NCBI RefSeq assembly: GCF_023898865.1
Contig: NZ_JAGSOV010000034.1
Span: forward strand, 1 to 64,000
Length of the DNA: 64,000 nt
Source: Pseudonocardia humida
Lineage (GTDB): Bacteria > Actinomycetota > Actinomycetes > Mycobacteriales > Pseudonocardiaceae
Direction: 5' to 3'
Of the stretch, positions 18,300 through 28,304 are shown one piece after another (the stretch's first letter is position 1; the number at the start of each line of letters is the position of its first letter). Under the pieces are notes generated by a model. It was given only the letters and a program-made list of their open reading frames with translations. It was not told the DNA's origin and did no database searches. A program made the position numbers and the translations under genes.

Positions 18300-18957
18300 G
18301 AAGCGGGTCGTGGCCGCCGTGGAACGGCTGGCCGACGCCGGCATCCCGGTCGTCACGCTCGTCACCGACCTGCCGACCAGCCCCCGGATCGCCTACGTCG
18401 GCCTGGACAACCGGGCGGCCGGGGCCACCGCGGCCTACCTGATCGACCAGTGGGTCCCCGCGGACGGCGCCGTCCTGGTCACCCGGGGCACCGGCTCCTT
18501 CCGGGGCGAGGACGACCGCGAGATGGGCTTCCGCGCGACCACCCGCTCCCTGCGCCCCGGGCGGCGGCAGGTCGAGCTGGTCGAGGTCAGCGACGACGAC
18601 GTGCTGCGCGGCCTGGTCCGCGACGCGCTCGCCGACCCCGCGGTCACCGCGGTCTACTCGATGTACGCCGTGGGCGGCAACGCCGCGACGGTCGCGGCCT
18701 TCGCCGAGGCCGGGCGGCCCTGCCGGGCGTTCGTCGCGCACGACCTGGACGCCGAGAACCTGGCGCTGCTGCAGGGCGGGCAGCTCTCCGCGGTGCTGCA
18801 CCACGACCTCGCACTCGACCTGCGCCGCGCCTGCCACCTGGTCATGCAGGCACACGGCGCGCTGCCGGGCACCCCGCGCTCCTGGCACTCGAGCGTCCAG
18901 GTCGTCACGCCCTACAACATCCCCGGCGACACGGTCGCCGCGCCCGGGCGGGGCTGA
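18300..18957 (+). pseudogene. LacI-family regulator remnant, DNA-binding half missing
   Basis: The reading frame gives about 218 residues matching the C-terminal two thirds of a LacI/PurR effector domain: AAVERLADAGIPVVTLVTDL, YVGLDNRAAGATAAYLIDQW, then TRGTGSFRGEDDREMGF and a VTPYNIP end. The N-terminal helix-turn-helix and the first part of the sensor fold (about 110-120 residues) are absent. Upstream sequence is PhyH promoter and unrelated basic codons. The remaining sequence is intact and in frame. A 5' deletion fused the remnant to the PhyH upstream region. It could still be translated but could not bind DNA as LacI does. Confidence 0.8.
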
Positions 18958-19867
18958 GGGCTTCTCGACGGGTCGCCGTCGCCGCTTTCACGACGTGCGA
19001 GCGCGAGGTCGAGGCAGCGGGAAGCGGGTGTCGGTGAGCTTCCCACAGCCGCCCGGCGACGCCGGCGTCGTGCGCTTCGGCTGATCGCTGCACCAGCGTG
19101 GCCGGGCCGCGCACGCCCCCGAAGCGGCTCGGGGCGGCGAGGCTCCCGCCCGGGACGTCTCCGACGGCGGCGAGCAACGTCGGGAGCGCGCCGGCTTCCG
19201 GCCCGTGCGCGAGCACACGTGTGGCGATCGCGCTGAGGGTGTCGAGGACCCGGTTGCCGCTGGCGATCCGGAAACCCGTCGCGGCCCAGCCGGGGTCGGC
19301 AGCGGTGGCGATCACGGGTGAGCCGGCCGCGGTCAGGCGTCGCTGCAGCTCCGCGGTGAACAGCAGGTTCGCCAGCTTGGACTGCGCGTAGGCGGCGAAC
19401 GGGCGGTACGGACGCCGGTGCCATCCCAGGTCGTCGAAATCGATGTGCGCCCAGCGGTGGGCTCTCGAGGAGACGGTCACCACCCGTGCGGTGACCCGGT
19501 CCAGCAACAGGTTCGTCAGCGCGAAGTGCCCGAGGTGGTTGACCCCGAACTGGCTCTCGAAGCCGTCGGCGGTGCGCTGGAGGGAGGCGGTCATGGCGCC
19601 GGCGTTGTTGATCAGGAGATCGACCGGCTCGTCGACGCCGCGAGCGAACTCCCGGACCGAGGCGAGCGAGGCCAGATCCAGTGGGCGGACCTCGGCCCCG
19701 CCGCCCATCGCGGCCGCAGCCGCGCGGCCCTTGTCCTGATCCCGGACGGCGAGGATGACCCGCGCCCCGCGTGCCGCGAGCGCGGCAGCGGCGGCCCGGC
19801 CGATCCCGCTGCCGCCCCCGGTGATGATCGCGGTGCGACCCGTCTGGTCGGGGATCCGCGCGCTCAC
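18905..19867 (-). CDS. SDR-family oxidoreductase (retinol-dehydrogenase-like)
   Basis: A 320-residue SDR. TGGGSGIG, NNAGAM, SSRAHR and the catalytic YAQSK are all present, and the DPGWAATGF segment is typical of the retinol-dehydrogenase/WW-oxidoreductase-like group. GTG 19867 overlaps the stop of the quinone reductase upstream by 4 bp (GTGA), so the two are coupled. Family homology ends near LWEAHR. The last 30 or so residues are Arg/Ala-rich and look like read-through into the LacI remnant, overlapping it by 53 bp. The natural stop may have been lost by the same deletion. Confidence 0.88.
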   Translation of the reverse strand: MSARIPDQTGRTAIITGGGSGIGRAAAAALAARGARVILAVRDQDKGRAAAAAMGGGAEVRPLDLASLASVREFARGVDEPVDLLINNAGAMTASLQRTADGFESQFGVNHLGHFALTNLLLDRVTARVVTVSSRAHRWAHIDFDDLGWHRRPYRPFAAYAQSKLANLLFTAELQRRLTAAGSPVIATAADPGWAATGFRIASGNRVLDTLSAIATRVLAHGPEAGALPTLLAAVGDVPGGSLAAPSRFGGVRGPATLVQRSAEAHDAGVAGRLWEAHRHPLPAASTSRSHVVKAATATRREALSPARARRPCRRGCCRA

Positions 19868-20781
19868 AGCGTGATCACGATCTTGCCGTGGACGTGGCGT
19901 CCGGCCTGCACGGTCACGGCGTCGCGGATCTGCTCGATCCCGAAGGTGGTGATCGGCACGGTCAGCCGGCCGGCGCGGATCGCCTCCGTGATCGTGTCGA
20001 GGTCGGCCGGTCGGGCGTCGGTGCCACCGGTCGCTCGCGCGCCGCCGGGTGGGTTGGGCCCGGCGGCGATGGTGGAGATCCGCTCGGGCGCCACGCCGAG
20101 CGCGAGCGCCGCCTCGACGGTCTCCGTGCCGAAGAGGTCCGTCGCGGCGGTGACGCCGCCCGGAGCCAGCGCCCGCACACGGTCGGCCAGCCCCGCTCCG
20201 TAGGACACGGGCTGGGCGCCCAGCTCGCGCAGGAAGCCGAAGGTGCTCTCGGCGGCGGTCCCGATCACGGTCGCGCCGGCGAGCGCGGCCAGCTGCACGG
20301 CGAACACGCCCACACCGCCGGCAGCGCCGCCGACCAGGACGGTGTCGCCGGGGTGCAGCCCGATCGCCGACAGGGCGGCCGCGGCGGTGAGACCGGCGAC
20401 GGGGATGGTGCCGGCGACCACGTCGCTGATGCCGTCCGGGGTGCGGAACAGCGCATCGGCGGGCGTCTGGACCACCACGAAGTCGGCGGCGGCCCGGCCC
20501 AGCGCGCCACCGTAGACCCGCTCGCCGACCGCGTACGCCGACACACCGTCGCCCACCTCGTCGACGACCCCGGCGAAGTCGTACCCGAAGCCCGACGGGA
20601 GGGTGCGGCCGAACCGGGTCGCCACTTCCGGGGTCGAGGCGAGGAGCGCGTCCATCGCGTTCAGGCCGAAGGCCGAGACCCGGACCCGGACCTCGCCCCG
20701 TCCGGCATGGGGTTCGGGCACGTCCCGCAGGTCGAGCACTTCGGGGCCTCCGAACTTCTCGTAGATCACGGCTCTGCTCAC
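19864..20781 (-). CDS. NADP-dependent quinone-oxidoreductase-like MDR enzyme
   Basis: A 305-residue zinc-free medium-chain reductase. It opens SRAVIYEKFGGPEVLDLRDV, has the Rossmann loop VGGAAGGVGVFAVQLA and ends HGKIVITL, as in QOR-type enzymes. Zinc-binding Cys residues are missing. GTG 20781 is chosen because GAGAGG precedes it; the frame stays open to 20826, but that start falls inside the palindromic operator. It forms a two-gene operon with the SDR and is divergent from tetR, which most likely represses it. Confidence 0.9.
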   Translation of the reverse strand: MSRAVIYEKFGGPEVLDLRDVPEPHAGRGEVRVRVSAFGLNAMDALLASTPEVATRFGRTLPSGFGYDFAGVVDEVGDGVSAYAVGERVYGGALGRAAADFVVVQTPADALFRTPDGISDVVAGTIPVAGLTAAAALSAIGLHPGDTVLVGGAAGGVGVFAVQLAALAGATVIGTAAESTFGFLRELGAQPVSYGAGLADRVRALAPGGVTAATDLFGTETVEAALALGVAPERISTIAAGPNPPGGARATGGTDARPADLDTITEAIRAGRLTVPITTFGIEQIRDAVTVQAGRHVHGKIVITL

Positions 20782-20808
20782 CGGCGGACCTCTCACGACT
20801 GCCTCGAT

Positions 20809-20854
20809 GGGACTTGGTCTCATCACCCTACACCCGGTGATGAGACCAAGTCCC
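20809..20854. promoter_or_regulatory. TetR operator, perfect 19-bp-arm palindrome
   Basis: GGGACTTGGTCTCATCACC (20809-20827) is repeated as its exact reverse complement at 20836-20854, with an 8-nt spacer. It lies between the divergent quinone-reductase and tetR starts, ending 14 bp before the tetR ATG. Size and position fit a TetR-family operator, possibly bound by two dimers, controlling both directions. Confidence 0.8.
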
Positions 20855-20868
20855 GTACCCTGGCCGGT

Positions 20869-21438
20869 ATGGCCAGGTGGGAACCCAACGCGTCACGGCG
20901 ACTCATGGCCGCGGCGCTCGACCTGTTCGAGGAGCACGGCTACGACAACACCACCGTGACCGGGATCGCGGAGCGGGCCGGGCTGGCCAAGAGCACCTTC
21001 TTCCGCCACTACGCCGACAAGCGGGAAGTGCTCTTCGACGACGACACCCTGGCCGCTCTGCTCGTCGAAGGGATCGGGGCCGCACCCGAGGGAGCCACCG
21101 CCCTCGACGCGCTGGCCCACGCCTTCGACCGGACCGGCAGGGCGGTCTTCACGAACGACCGGCGCGAGTTCAGCGCCCGCCGGATCGCGGTCATCGCCGC
21201 CGCACCGGAGCTGCAGGAGCGTGACGCCCTCAAGGAACGCGGCCTGATCGCGGCGATGGTCGACGCGCTCGAGCGGCGCGGCGTGCCCGACCTGACCGCA
21301 CGCGTGGCCGCGGAGCTCGGCGCGCTCGCCTTCCGGGTCGCCTACGAACGCTGGGGCGACCCGGCCGCCCGCGACGACTTCGACCAGGTCCTGCGGCGCG
21401 CGCTCGTCGACGTGCGGGACGCCGGCGCCTTGTGCTGA
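20869..21438 (+). CDS. TetR-family transcriptional regulator
   Basis: A 189-residue repressor. The N-terminal HTH is clear: ALDLFEEHGYDNTTVTGIAE, then RAGLAKSTFFRHYADKREVL. The C-terminal ligand domain is typical in size. ATG 20869 begins 14 bp after the palindrome, so it is probably autoregulated and represses the divergent MDR-SDR pair. The inducer is unknown, likely an electrophile or ketone handled by those two reductases. Confidence 0.93.
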   Translation: MARWEPNASRRLMAAALDLFEEHGYDNTTVTGIAERAGLAKSTFFRHYADKREVLFDDDTLAALLVEGIGAAPEGATALDALAHAFDRTGRAVFTNDRREFSARRIAVIAAAPELQERDALKERGLIAAMVDALERRGVPDLTARVAAELGALAFRVAYERWGDPAARDDFDQVLRRALVDVRDAGALC

Positions 21439-21593
21439 CCAGCACACCTGGTCCCAGAACGCCCTGGTCATCGGTGGGTCGCGGCTCCCGCGGCCCGCGT
21501 GCCGGGCGGTTCGTCGCGATGGGGTGCATCCGGATCGGGGGGTGCGCCGGTAGGGCGGGGTGAAGGTTCTCCCCACCACGCTCTGGAGGGACG

Positions 21594-21840
21594 ATGCGAC
21601 GCATCGCCACGGCGCTCGGCGGCGGTCTCGCCGCCTGCGCCCTCGTCCTGGCCACCGCCCCGCTGGCCGCGGCCCAGGAGACCGGGCAGGTCCGGGTGGT
21701 GCACGGCATCCCGGACACCCCGGTCGACGGCTACGTCGACGGCGAGCGGGCGCTGGACGACTTCCAGCCGGGCACCAGCGAGGGCCCGGTGGACCTGCCG
21801 GCCGGCGGCCGCGAGGGTCGCCCTCTTCCCGGCCGACGCC
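21594..21840 (+). pseudogene. DUF4397 protein 5' fragment, frameshifted
   Basis: A ribosome site (GGAGGG), ATG 21594 and a good signal peptide (ATALGGGLAACALVLATAPL then AAAQE) lead into VRVVHGIPDTPVDGYVDGE, the opening of a DUF4397 domain, a secreted beta-sandwich. After PVDLPAGGRE one extra G near 21815-21817 shifts the frame; in the +1 frame the family sequence resumes as VALFPADAG. Homology stops near 21840, leaving only about a third of the usual protein. The gene is dead unless the sequence is misassembled here. Confidence 0.7.
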
Positions 21841-22063
21841 GGGTCACCGGCGGCGTCATCACCTCGGCCGGGTGGTGCTGGCCGCGACGTTCGCCGCCCT
21901 CGCGGTCATCCCGATCCTGTTCCTGCTGCAGATCGCGATCCTGGTCGCCTTCGGCGTGCTGCTCGACACCCTCATCGTGCGCTCGCTGCTGGTACCGGCC
22001 CTGTCGTGGGACATCGGCCGGCGGATCTGGTGGCCCTCCGCGCTGTCCCGCGGCAAGCCCTGA
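21841..22063 (+). pseudogene. MMPL transporter 3' fragment, frameshifted
   Basis: Directly joined to the DUF4397 fragment is the C-terminal end of an MMPL/RND-type lipid transporter: GGVITSAG, then in another frame VVLAATFAALAVIPILFLLQ, VAFGVLLDTLIVRSLLVPAL, SWDIGRRIWWPSAL and a stop at 22061-22063. One G appears to be missing near 21870 (GCCGGGTGGTG for GCCGGGGTGGTG). Only the last membrane helices remain. It is a deletion junction of two unrelated genes. Confidence 0.72.
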
Positions 22064-22070
22064 CCCGCCC

Positions 22071-22454
22071 TCACCCGTCCAGTCGGGCGAGCAGCGCGCC
22101 GAGGTCGCCGTGGACGTCGACGACCTCGAGCACGTCGGTCAGCGCCAGCACCTTCTCGACCGGCCGGTTGCCGGTGACGCCGGTCAGGTGCAGCGAGCCC
22201 CGGATGCCGAGCCGGTTGCGCTGCGCGTTGACCAGCACCGTCACCCCGGCCGCGGCCAGGAACCGCACGCCGGCCACGTCCAGCACCAGGTCCCGGCAGC
22301 CGGCGGCCGTCTGCTCGCGCAGGTGGTCGGCGAGCCGGGGGGCGGTGGTGCCGTCGAGCGCCCCGACCAGGGAGACCACGCAGACCGCGTCGCTCGGCCA
22401 GTCGGTGGTCAGCGCCAACGCCGAGGGGTCGCCGGGCGCCTCGGCGTCGCTCAC
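22071..22454 (-). CDS. STAS-domain protein (anti-sigma-factor antagonist type)
   Basis: A 127-residue single STAS domain. VVSLVGALDGTTAPRLADHL, then LVLDVAGVRFLAAAGVTVLV and a C-terminal DVLEVVDVHGDLGALL match the SpoIIAA-like fold. The serine usually phosphorylated in antagonists (D[FL]S) is replaced by GVRFLAAAG, so classical SpoIIAB-type phospho-switching is doubtful. GTG 22454 is the likeliest start; the frame stays open upstream through Arg/Pro-rich sequence without homology. It lies 52 bp downstream of the sigma-linked membrane gene and may belong to the same stress-response unit. Confidence 0.75.
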   Translation of the reverse strand: MSDAEAPGDPSALALTTDWPSDAVCVVSLVGALDGTTAPRLADHLREQTAAGCRDLVLDVAGVRFLAAAGVTVLVNAQRNRLGIRGSLHLTGVTGNRPVEKVLALTDVLEVVDVHGDLGALLARLDG

Positions 22455-22506
22455 GGGCGGGGAGGCCCGGGGCGCGGTCCGTCGGGTCGGCGCGGGTCGG
22501 GCCAGT

Positions 22507-23682
<1,176 letters not shown>

Positions 23683-23690
<8 letters not shown>

Positions 23691-24300
23691 CGCCGCCACC
23701 CGCGGCCGTCCGCTCGTCCTCCAGCACCTGGGCCAGGCGCCGCAGGCCGCGGTGGGCGGCGACCCGCACGGCCCCCGAGCGCTTGCCCAGCACCCGGGCC
23801 GCGGTCGGCCCGTCGAGGCCGACCACCGCCCGCAGCAGGACGGCCTCGGCCTCGGCCTCGGGCAGCGCCAGGATCCGGGCGATCGCCCGCCGCGTCGCGA
23901 TCGCGCCGAGCGCCTCCTCCGAGGCGTCCTGCCCGTCGGGCAGGTCGGCGAGGGCGGCGGTGTCGACCGGGTCGGTGGGCCTGCGCCCCCGCCGGCGCAC
24001 GAAGTCGATCGACCGGTTGCGGCAGATCGTGGTCACCCAGCCGCGGAAGCCGTCCACGTCGCCGACGAAGCCGCGGATCCCGCGGGCCACGTGCAGCCAC
24101 GTCTCCGCGGTCACGTCCTCCGCCTCCGACCCGACCAGCGCGAAGGCGTAGCGCAGCAACCGGGGTTGCAGGCAGCGGTAGAGCACGGCGAACGCGGACT
24201 CGTCGCCGTCGCGGGCGGCACGCAGCGCCCGTTCCAGGCCCGCGTCGGCCGAGTCCGGTTCGGGCCCTGGTGGGACCACATCGCCCACGGCAGCGCGCAC
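23683..24300 (-). CDS. ECF RNA polymerase sigma factor
   Basis: A 205-residue sigma70-family ECF factor. Region 2 spans AFAVLYRCLQPRLLRYAFAL to GWVTTICRNRSIDFVRRR, with the -10-recognising core. Region 4 includes LPEAEAEAVLLRAVVGLDGP and the HTH AARVLGKRSGAVRVAAHRGL. GTG 24300 follows GGAGG. It is co-transcribed with the membrane protein just downstream, the usual sigma/anti-sigma arrangement, so it probably answers an envelope signal. The regulon is not visible here. Confidence 0.92.
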
Positions 24301-24620
24301 ACGTCCTCCACGTCGTAGGGGCGAGGGTGCACCACAAGGGGGAGCGGGCGCCCTACCTGTCCCGGCCCTCAGCGTCGCGTACCTCGAAAGTGTTACGGCG
24401 CCCGCCCACCCGTTCCTCGCCGACGCGCCCGCCGACGCCGTGCGGCGCCGCGGACGGCGGTGCTCCGGCGCGCGTGGACGACGTGTCGGGGGTATGCAGA
24501 TCGGGTGAGCCTGAGCTGCGCCTCACCGGGCGACCCCGACCACCTCATCGCCGACGACCGGCCCGCCCCCGGGCCGCGCACGAGGCACGGCCGCGGGGGC
24601 TCCCACACCGGAGCGATCGC
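24301..24620. other. Divergent intergenic region, sigma gene / isoprenoid operon
   Basis: 320 bp without a convincing gene. It must hold the promoters of the ECF sigma gene (minus) and the idi-ubiA-PKS operon (plus). The only A/T-richer patch is around 24385-24396. A GGTGAG/CTCACC inverted repeat with a 12-nt loop lies near 24504-24527. I see no operator strong enough to assign. Confidence 0.5.
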
Positions 24621-25178
24621 GTGAGCGCCGCCGAACAGGTCGTGCTGCTCGACGACGAGGGCCGCGCCGTCGGCACCGCCGACAAGCACACCGTCCACGG
24701 CGCCACGACGCCGCGCCACCTGGGCTTCTCCTGCTACGGCTTCGACGGCGCCGGGCAGGTCCTGGTGACGCAGCGTGCGCTGGACAAGCCGACGTTCCCG
24801 GGGGTGTGGACGAACACCTGCTGCGGTCACCCCGCCCCCGGCGAGGCCGTCGAGGACGCCGCGCGCCGCCGGCTCCGCCACGAGCTCGACGTGCGCCCCC
24901 TCGACCTGCGGCTGGTCCTGCCCGACTTCGCCTACCGGGCGTCGTTCGCCGGCGTCGAGGAGCACGAGCTCTGCCCGGTCCTGGTCTGCCGGATCGAGGA
25001 CCCGCCCCGGGCGCGCCCCGACGAGGTCGAGGCGTGGCAGTGGTGGTCGTGGTCGCGGCTGCGCGACGAGGCCGCGGCGCCCGGCTCGATCCTCTCGCCG
25101 TGGGCCCGCCTGCAGATCCCGCTCCTCGCCGCGTCGGGCGAGGTGGAACTCCTCGCCGGCGCCCCGTCGCCGCGATGA
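24621..25178 (+). CDS. idi: Isopentenyl-diphosphate delta-isomerase, type 1
   Basis: A 185-residue Nudix-fold enzyme interconverting IPP and DMAPP, using Mg/Zn. The catalytic Cys lies in NTCCGHP (Cys68 by alignment with the E. coli CGHP motif), and the catalytic Glu is in VEEHELCPV. The metal-binding HLGFSCYGFD region is also present. GTG 24621 sits at the start of the conserved fold and gives the normal family length. As the first gene of the prenyltransferase/PKS operon, it would supply DMAPP for allylic prenyl donors. Confidence 0.93.
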   Translation: MSAAEQVVLLDDEGRAVGTADKHTVHGATTPRHLGFSCYGFDGAGQVLVTQRALDKPTFPGVWTNTCCGHPAPGEAVEDAARRRLRHELDVRPLDLRLVLPDFAYRASFAGVEEHELCPVLVCRIEDPPRARPDEVEAWQWWSWSRLRDEAAAPGSILSPWARLQIPLLAASGEVELLAGAPSPR

Positions 25179-25224
25179 CCGGCGCCGCGCCGCGCCGCGG
25201 CCCGGCCGGTGGGCGGTCGGGCCG

Positions 25225-26055
25225 GTGAGCGCGGCGACGCCACCCACCCGGTTCGCCGTGGCCGCCGGGATGGTCGCGGCCGCGCACCCCGGTCCCGCCG
25301 CCGTCGTCACGGTCATCGCGGCCCTGCTGGGCGTCGCCGCCGGGCTCCCGGCCGCGACGACAGCCTGCGTCGTCGGGGCCGTCGCGGCCGGGCAGCTCAC
25401 CATCGGCTGGGTGAACGACCTGGTCGACCTCCCCCGCGACCGCGCGTCCGGCCGCGCGGACAAGCCGCTCGCGTCCGGCCGGGTTCCCGCCGACCGGATC
25501 GCGCCCGCCGTGGCGCTGGCCGGCGGCGCGTGCGTGGCCCTGTCGCTGGCCACGGGATGGCGCAGCGGGCTGGTCCACCTGCTCCTCGTGGTCGGCTCCG
25601 GGCAGGCCTACAACCTCGGGCTCAAGGCCACGGTGCTGTCGTGGGTGCCCTACGCCGTCGCGTTCGGCAGCCTGCCCGCGGTCGTCTCGCTCGCCGCGGA
25701 CGCGCCGGGGTGGCCGCCGTGGTGGACGGCGGCGGCCGGCGCCTGCCTCGGGGTCGGCGCGCACGTGCTCAACGCGCTGCCCGACCTCGCCGACGACCTC
25801 CGCACGGGCGTGCGGGGGCTCCCGCACCGGCTGGGTGAGCGCACCGGACGCGCCGTGGCCGCCGGACTGCTGGTCGCCGCGTCCGTGCTGGCCGCCCTCG
25901 GCCCCGCGGGCCACCCGCCGCTCTGGGTGTGGGCAGCGCTGCTGCTGGTCGTCGCGCTGGCGGTGCTCACCATGACCGGCCGCGGCCGCTGGCCCTTCCG
26001 CGCCGCGCTCGGGATCGCGCTGATCGACGTCGTGCTGCTCGTCGGGGCCGGCTGA
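25225..26055 (+). CDS. UbiA-family membrane prenyltransferase
   Basis: A 276-residue integral membrane enzyme with about eight or nine hydrophobic segments. The first Asp-rich motif NDLVDLPRD (Asn64 to Asp72) and the second NALPDLADD, which bind Mg-diphosphate, are intact. UbiA enzymes move an isoprenyl chain onto an aromatic acceptor or a polar head group. GTG 25225 lies 46 bp after idi, and its stop overlaps the next ATG by 1 bp. With a type III PKS in the operon the likely acceptor is the PKS phenol (inference). Confidence 0.9.
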   Translation: MSAATPPTRFAVAAGMVAAAHPGPAAVVTVIAALLGVAAGLPAATTACVVGAVAAGQLTIGWVNDLVDLPRDRASGRADKPLASGRVPADRIAPAVALAGGACVALSLATGWRSGLVHLLLVVGSGQAYNLGLKATVLSWVPYAVAFGSLPAVVSLAADAPGWPPWWTAAAGACLGVGAHVLNALPDLADDLRTGVRGLPHRLGERTGRAVAAGLLVAASVLAALGPAGHPPLWVWAALLLVVALAVLTMTGRGRWPFRAALGIALIDVVLLVGAG

Positions 26056-27227
26056 TGGCCGCCTGGGACCTCGCCGTCGCCGGCGCCGGACCCGCGGGCG
26101 CGGCTGCGGCGCTGGGCGCGCTGCACGAGGCCCCGGGGCTGCGGGTGGCGCTGCTGGACCGCGCCGGCTTCCCCCGGGACAAGGCCTGCGGCGACGGCGT
26201 CGCGCCGCAGGTGCTCGACCGGCTCGCCGAGGTCGGCGTCACCGGCCTGCTCGACGACCGCGTCCCGGTGGGGCGGCTGCGGCTGGTCCGCGGCGGGCGC
26301 GACGTCGACCGCGCCGTGGTCCGGCCGTCGTACGTGGTGCCGCGCCGCATCTTCGACGCGCGGCTCGTCGAGGCCGCGCGCGCGGCGGGCGCGACGGTGC
26401 TGCGGCACCGGATCCGCGACGTGCGCATCGGCGACGACGGCGTCCGCATCGACGACGAGATCGACGCTGCCGTGGTCGTGGGCGCCGACGGGGCGCGGTC
26501 CGTCGTGCGCCGCGGCCTGGGGCTGCCGACGGGGACGAGGGCCCTGGCCCTGCGCGGGTACGCCCCGGTGCCAGCGGCGCGGCGCGGGACCCAGGTCATC
26601 GCCTTCGCCCGCGGCGCCGTGCAGCCCGCTTACGCCTGGTCCTTCGACCGCGGCGACGGGCTGGCGAACGTGGGCTACGGCGAGGTCCTCCGCGGCCCCG
26701 GCGGACCCACCCGGACGCAGCTGCTGGCCCGCCTGGAGGCCCTGCTGCCCGGCGCGACGCGCGGCGGCACCGACTGGCGGGGGCACCACCTGCCGCTGTC
26801 CGGTGCGCGGTGGCGCCCCCCGGCGGGCCGGGTCCTGCTCGTCGGCGACGCCGCCGGCCTGGTGAACCCGATCTCCGGCGAGGGCATCTACTACGCCGTC
26901 AGCACGGGCATCGTCGCCGGTCGCGCCGCGGCCCGGGCCCTGGCCGCCGGGCGGCCCGCCGACGCGGGCCGCGGCTACGGCCGCGACGCCCGGGCCCACC
27001 TGTTCCCCCACCTGCGCCACACCGCCGTCGCGTCGCGCCTGATCCGGGCCGGGCCGGTGCTCGACGCCGGCCTGCGCGCGTCCGCCGGGGACCAGCGGGT
27101 GTTCGACGACCTCGTCGAGCTCGCGCTGGCCCGGGGCCGGCTCACCGCGAGGGTCCTGCGCGGGCTGGGCGCCGCCCTGCTGCGCACCGACCCCGGCACC
27201 CGACCGCCACCCCTCCAGGAGAGCTGA
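26055..27227 (+). CDS. Geranylgeranyl-reductase-like FAD oxidoreductase
   Basis: A 390-residue flavoprotein. It has dinucleotide motif GAGPAGAAAA at the N-terminus, the family motif DKACGDGV (xxCGDG/GEG), the second FAD motif VLLVGDAAGLVNPISGEGIY and a C-terminal region with HLRHTAVASR. This matches the geranylgeranyl reductase / digeranylgeranylglycerophospholipid reductase group, which saturates isoprenyl chains. ATG 26055 overlaps the ubiA stop by 1 bp. It could reduce the side chain attached by UbiA, or hydroxylate the ring; the motifs favour reduction. Confidence 0.88.
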   Translation: MAAWDLAVAGAGPAGAAAALGALHEAPGLRVALLDRAGFPRDKACGDGVAPQVLDRLAEVGVTGLLDDRVPVGRLRLVRGGRDVDRAVVRPSYVVPRRIFDARLVEAARAAGATVLRHRIRDVRIGDDGVRIDDEIDAAVVVGADGARSVVRRGLGLPTGTRALALRGYAPVPAARRGTQVIAFARGAVQPAYAWSFDRGDGLANVGYGEVLRGPGGPTRTQLLARLEALLPGATRGGTDWRGHHLPLSGARWRPPAGRVLLVGDAAGLVNPISGEGIYYAVSTGIVAGRAAARALAAGRPADAGRGYGRDARAHLFPHLRHTAVASRLIRAGPVLDAGLRASAGDQRVFDDLVELALARGRLTARVLRGLGAALLRTDPGTRPPPLQES

Positions 27228-27230
27228 CGC

Positions 27231-28304
27231 ATGCGCCTACTGAGCGTCCACGGCATCCTTCCCGAGCACCGCTACCCGCAGCAGGAGATCACCGAGGCGT
27301 TCGCCGGCGCGATGACCGCCGGTGCCAACCGGGCGTTGATCGACCGCCTGCACCGCAACGCCCTCGTCGACACCCGCCACACCGCGCTGCCGCTGGAGCG
27401 CTACGCGCGGCTGCGGGACTTCGGCGAGTCGAACGACGCGTTCATCTCCGCCGCCGTCGACCTGGGGTCGCGGGCGGTCGTCGAGGCGCTCAAGGCGGTC
27501 GACCTCGCCCCGACCGACGTCGACCTCATCGTGTCCACCACCGTCACCGGCCTGGCCGTCCCGTCCATCGACGCCCGGATCGCCAACCGCATCGGTCTGC
27601 GCGAGGACGTGGTGCGCGTCCCGATCGTCGGGCTGGGCTGCGTGGCCGGCGCAGCCGGGGTGGCCAGGCTGCACGACCACCTCGTCGGCCATCCCGACGC
27701 CGTCGCGGTGCTGGTGAGCGTCGAGCTGTGCTCGCTGACCCTGCAGCGCGACGACGCCTCCGTGCCCAACCTGGTCGCGAGCGGCCTGTTCGGCGACGGC
27801 GCGGCCGCGGTCGTGGCCGCGGGCTCCCGCCGGGCCGCGCAGCTGCTCGACGGCGGGCGCGTGCAGCCCGAGGTGCTGGCCGCCCGCAGCCGCCTCTACC
27901 CCGACTCCGAGCGCACGATGGGCTGGGACATCGGCACCAGCGGCTTCCGGATCGTGCTCGACAGCACCGTGCCCGAGGTGGTGCGCACCCACCTCGGCGG
28001 TGACGTCCGCCGGTTCCTCGCCGACCACGGGCTCTCCCGCGAGGACATCGGCTGGTACGTGGCGCACCCCGGCGGTCCCAAGGTCCTGGAGGCCCTCCAG
28101 GAGGCCCTCGACGTGGACCGCGACGCGCTGGAGCTGACCTGGGACTCGCTGCGGCGGGTCGGGAACCTGTCCTCGGCCTCGGTGCTGCACGTGCTGGCCG
28201 ACACGCTGCGGGCCCGCCCGCCGCGCCCCGGCTCGCACGGCCTGATGCTGGCCATGGGCCCGGGCTTCTGCTCGGAGCTGGTGCTCCTGCGGGTGCCGGC
28301 ATGA
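27231..28304 (+). CDS. Type III polyketide synthase (chalcone/stilbene-synthase-like)
   Basis: A 357-residue homodimeric ketosynthase. The catalytic triad is intact: Cys137 in GLGCVAG, His279 in AHPGGPK and Asn312 in GNLSSAS. The GPG-like loop is [10 protein letters not shown] at the C-terminus. These enzymes extend an acyl-CoA starter with malonyl-CoA and cyclise the product to a resorcinol, pyrone or naphthol. ATG 27231 is 3 bp after the reductase, and the stop overlaps the next ATG by 4 bp. The following methyltransferase and FAD protein mirror the srsABC order, so a long-chain alkylresorcinol or pyrone product is likely (inference). Confidence 0.94.
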   Translation: MRLLSVHGILPEHRYPQQEITEAFAGAMTAGANRALIDRLHRNALVDTRHTALPLERYARLRDFGESNDAFISAAVDLGSRAVVEALKAVDLAPTDVDLIVSTTVTGLAVPSIDARIANRIGLREDVVRVPIVGLGCVAGAAGVARLHDHLVGHPDAVAVLVSVELCSLTLQRDDASVPNLVASGLFGDGAAAVVAAGSRRAAQLLDGGRVQPEVLAARSRLYPDSERTMGWDIGTSGFRIVLDSTVPEVVRTHLGGDVRRFLADHGLSREDIGWYVAHPGGPKVLEALQEALDVDRDALELTWDSLRRVGNLSSASVLHVLADTLRARPPRPGSHGLMLAMGPGFCSELVLLRVPA

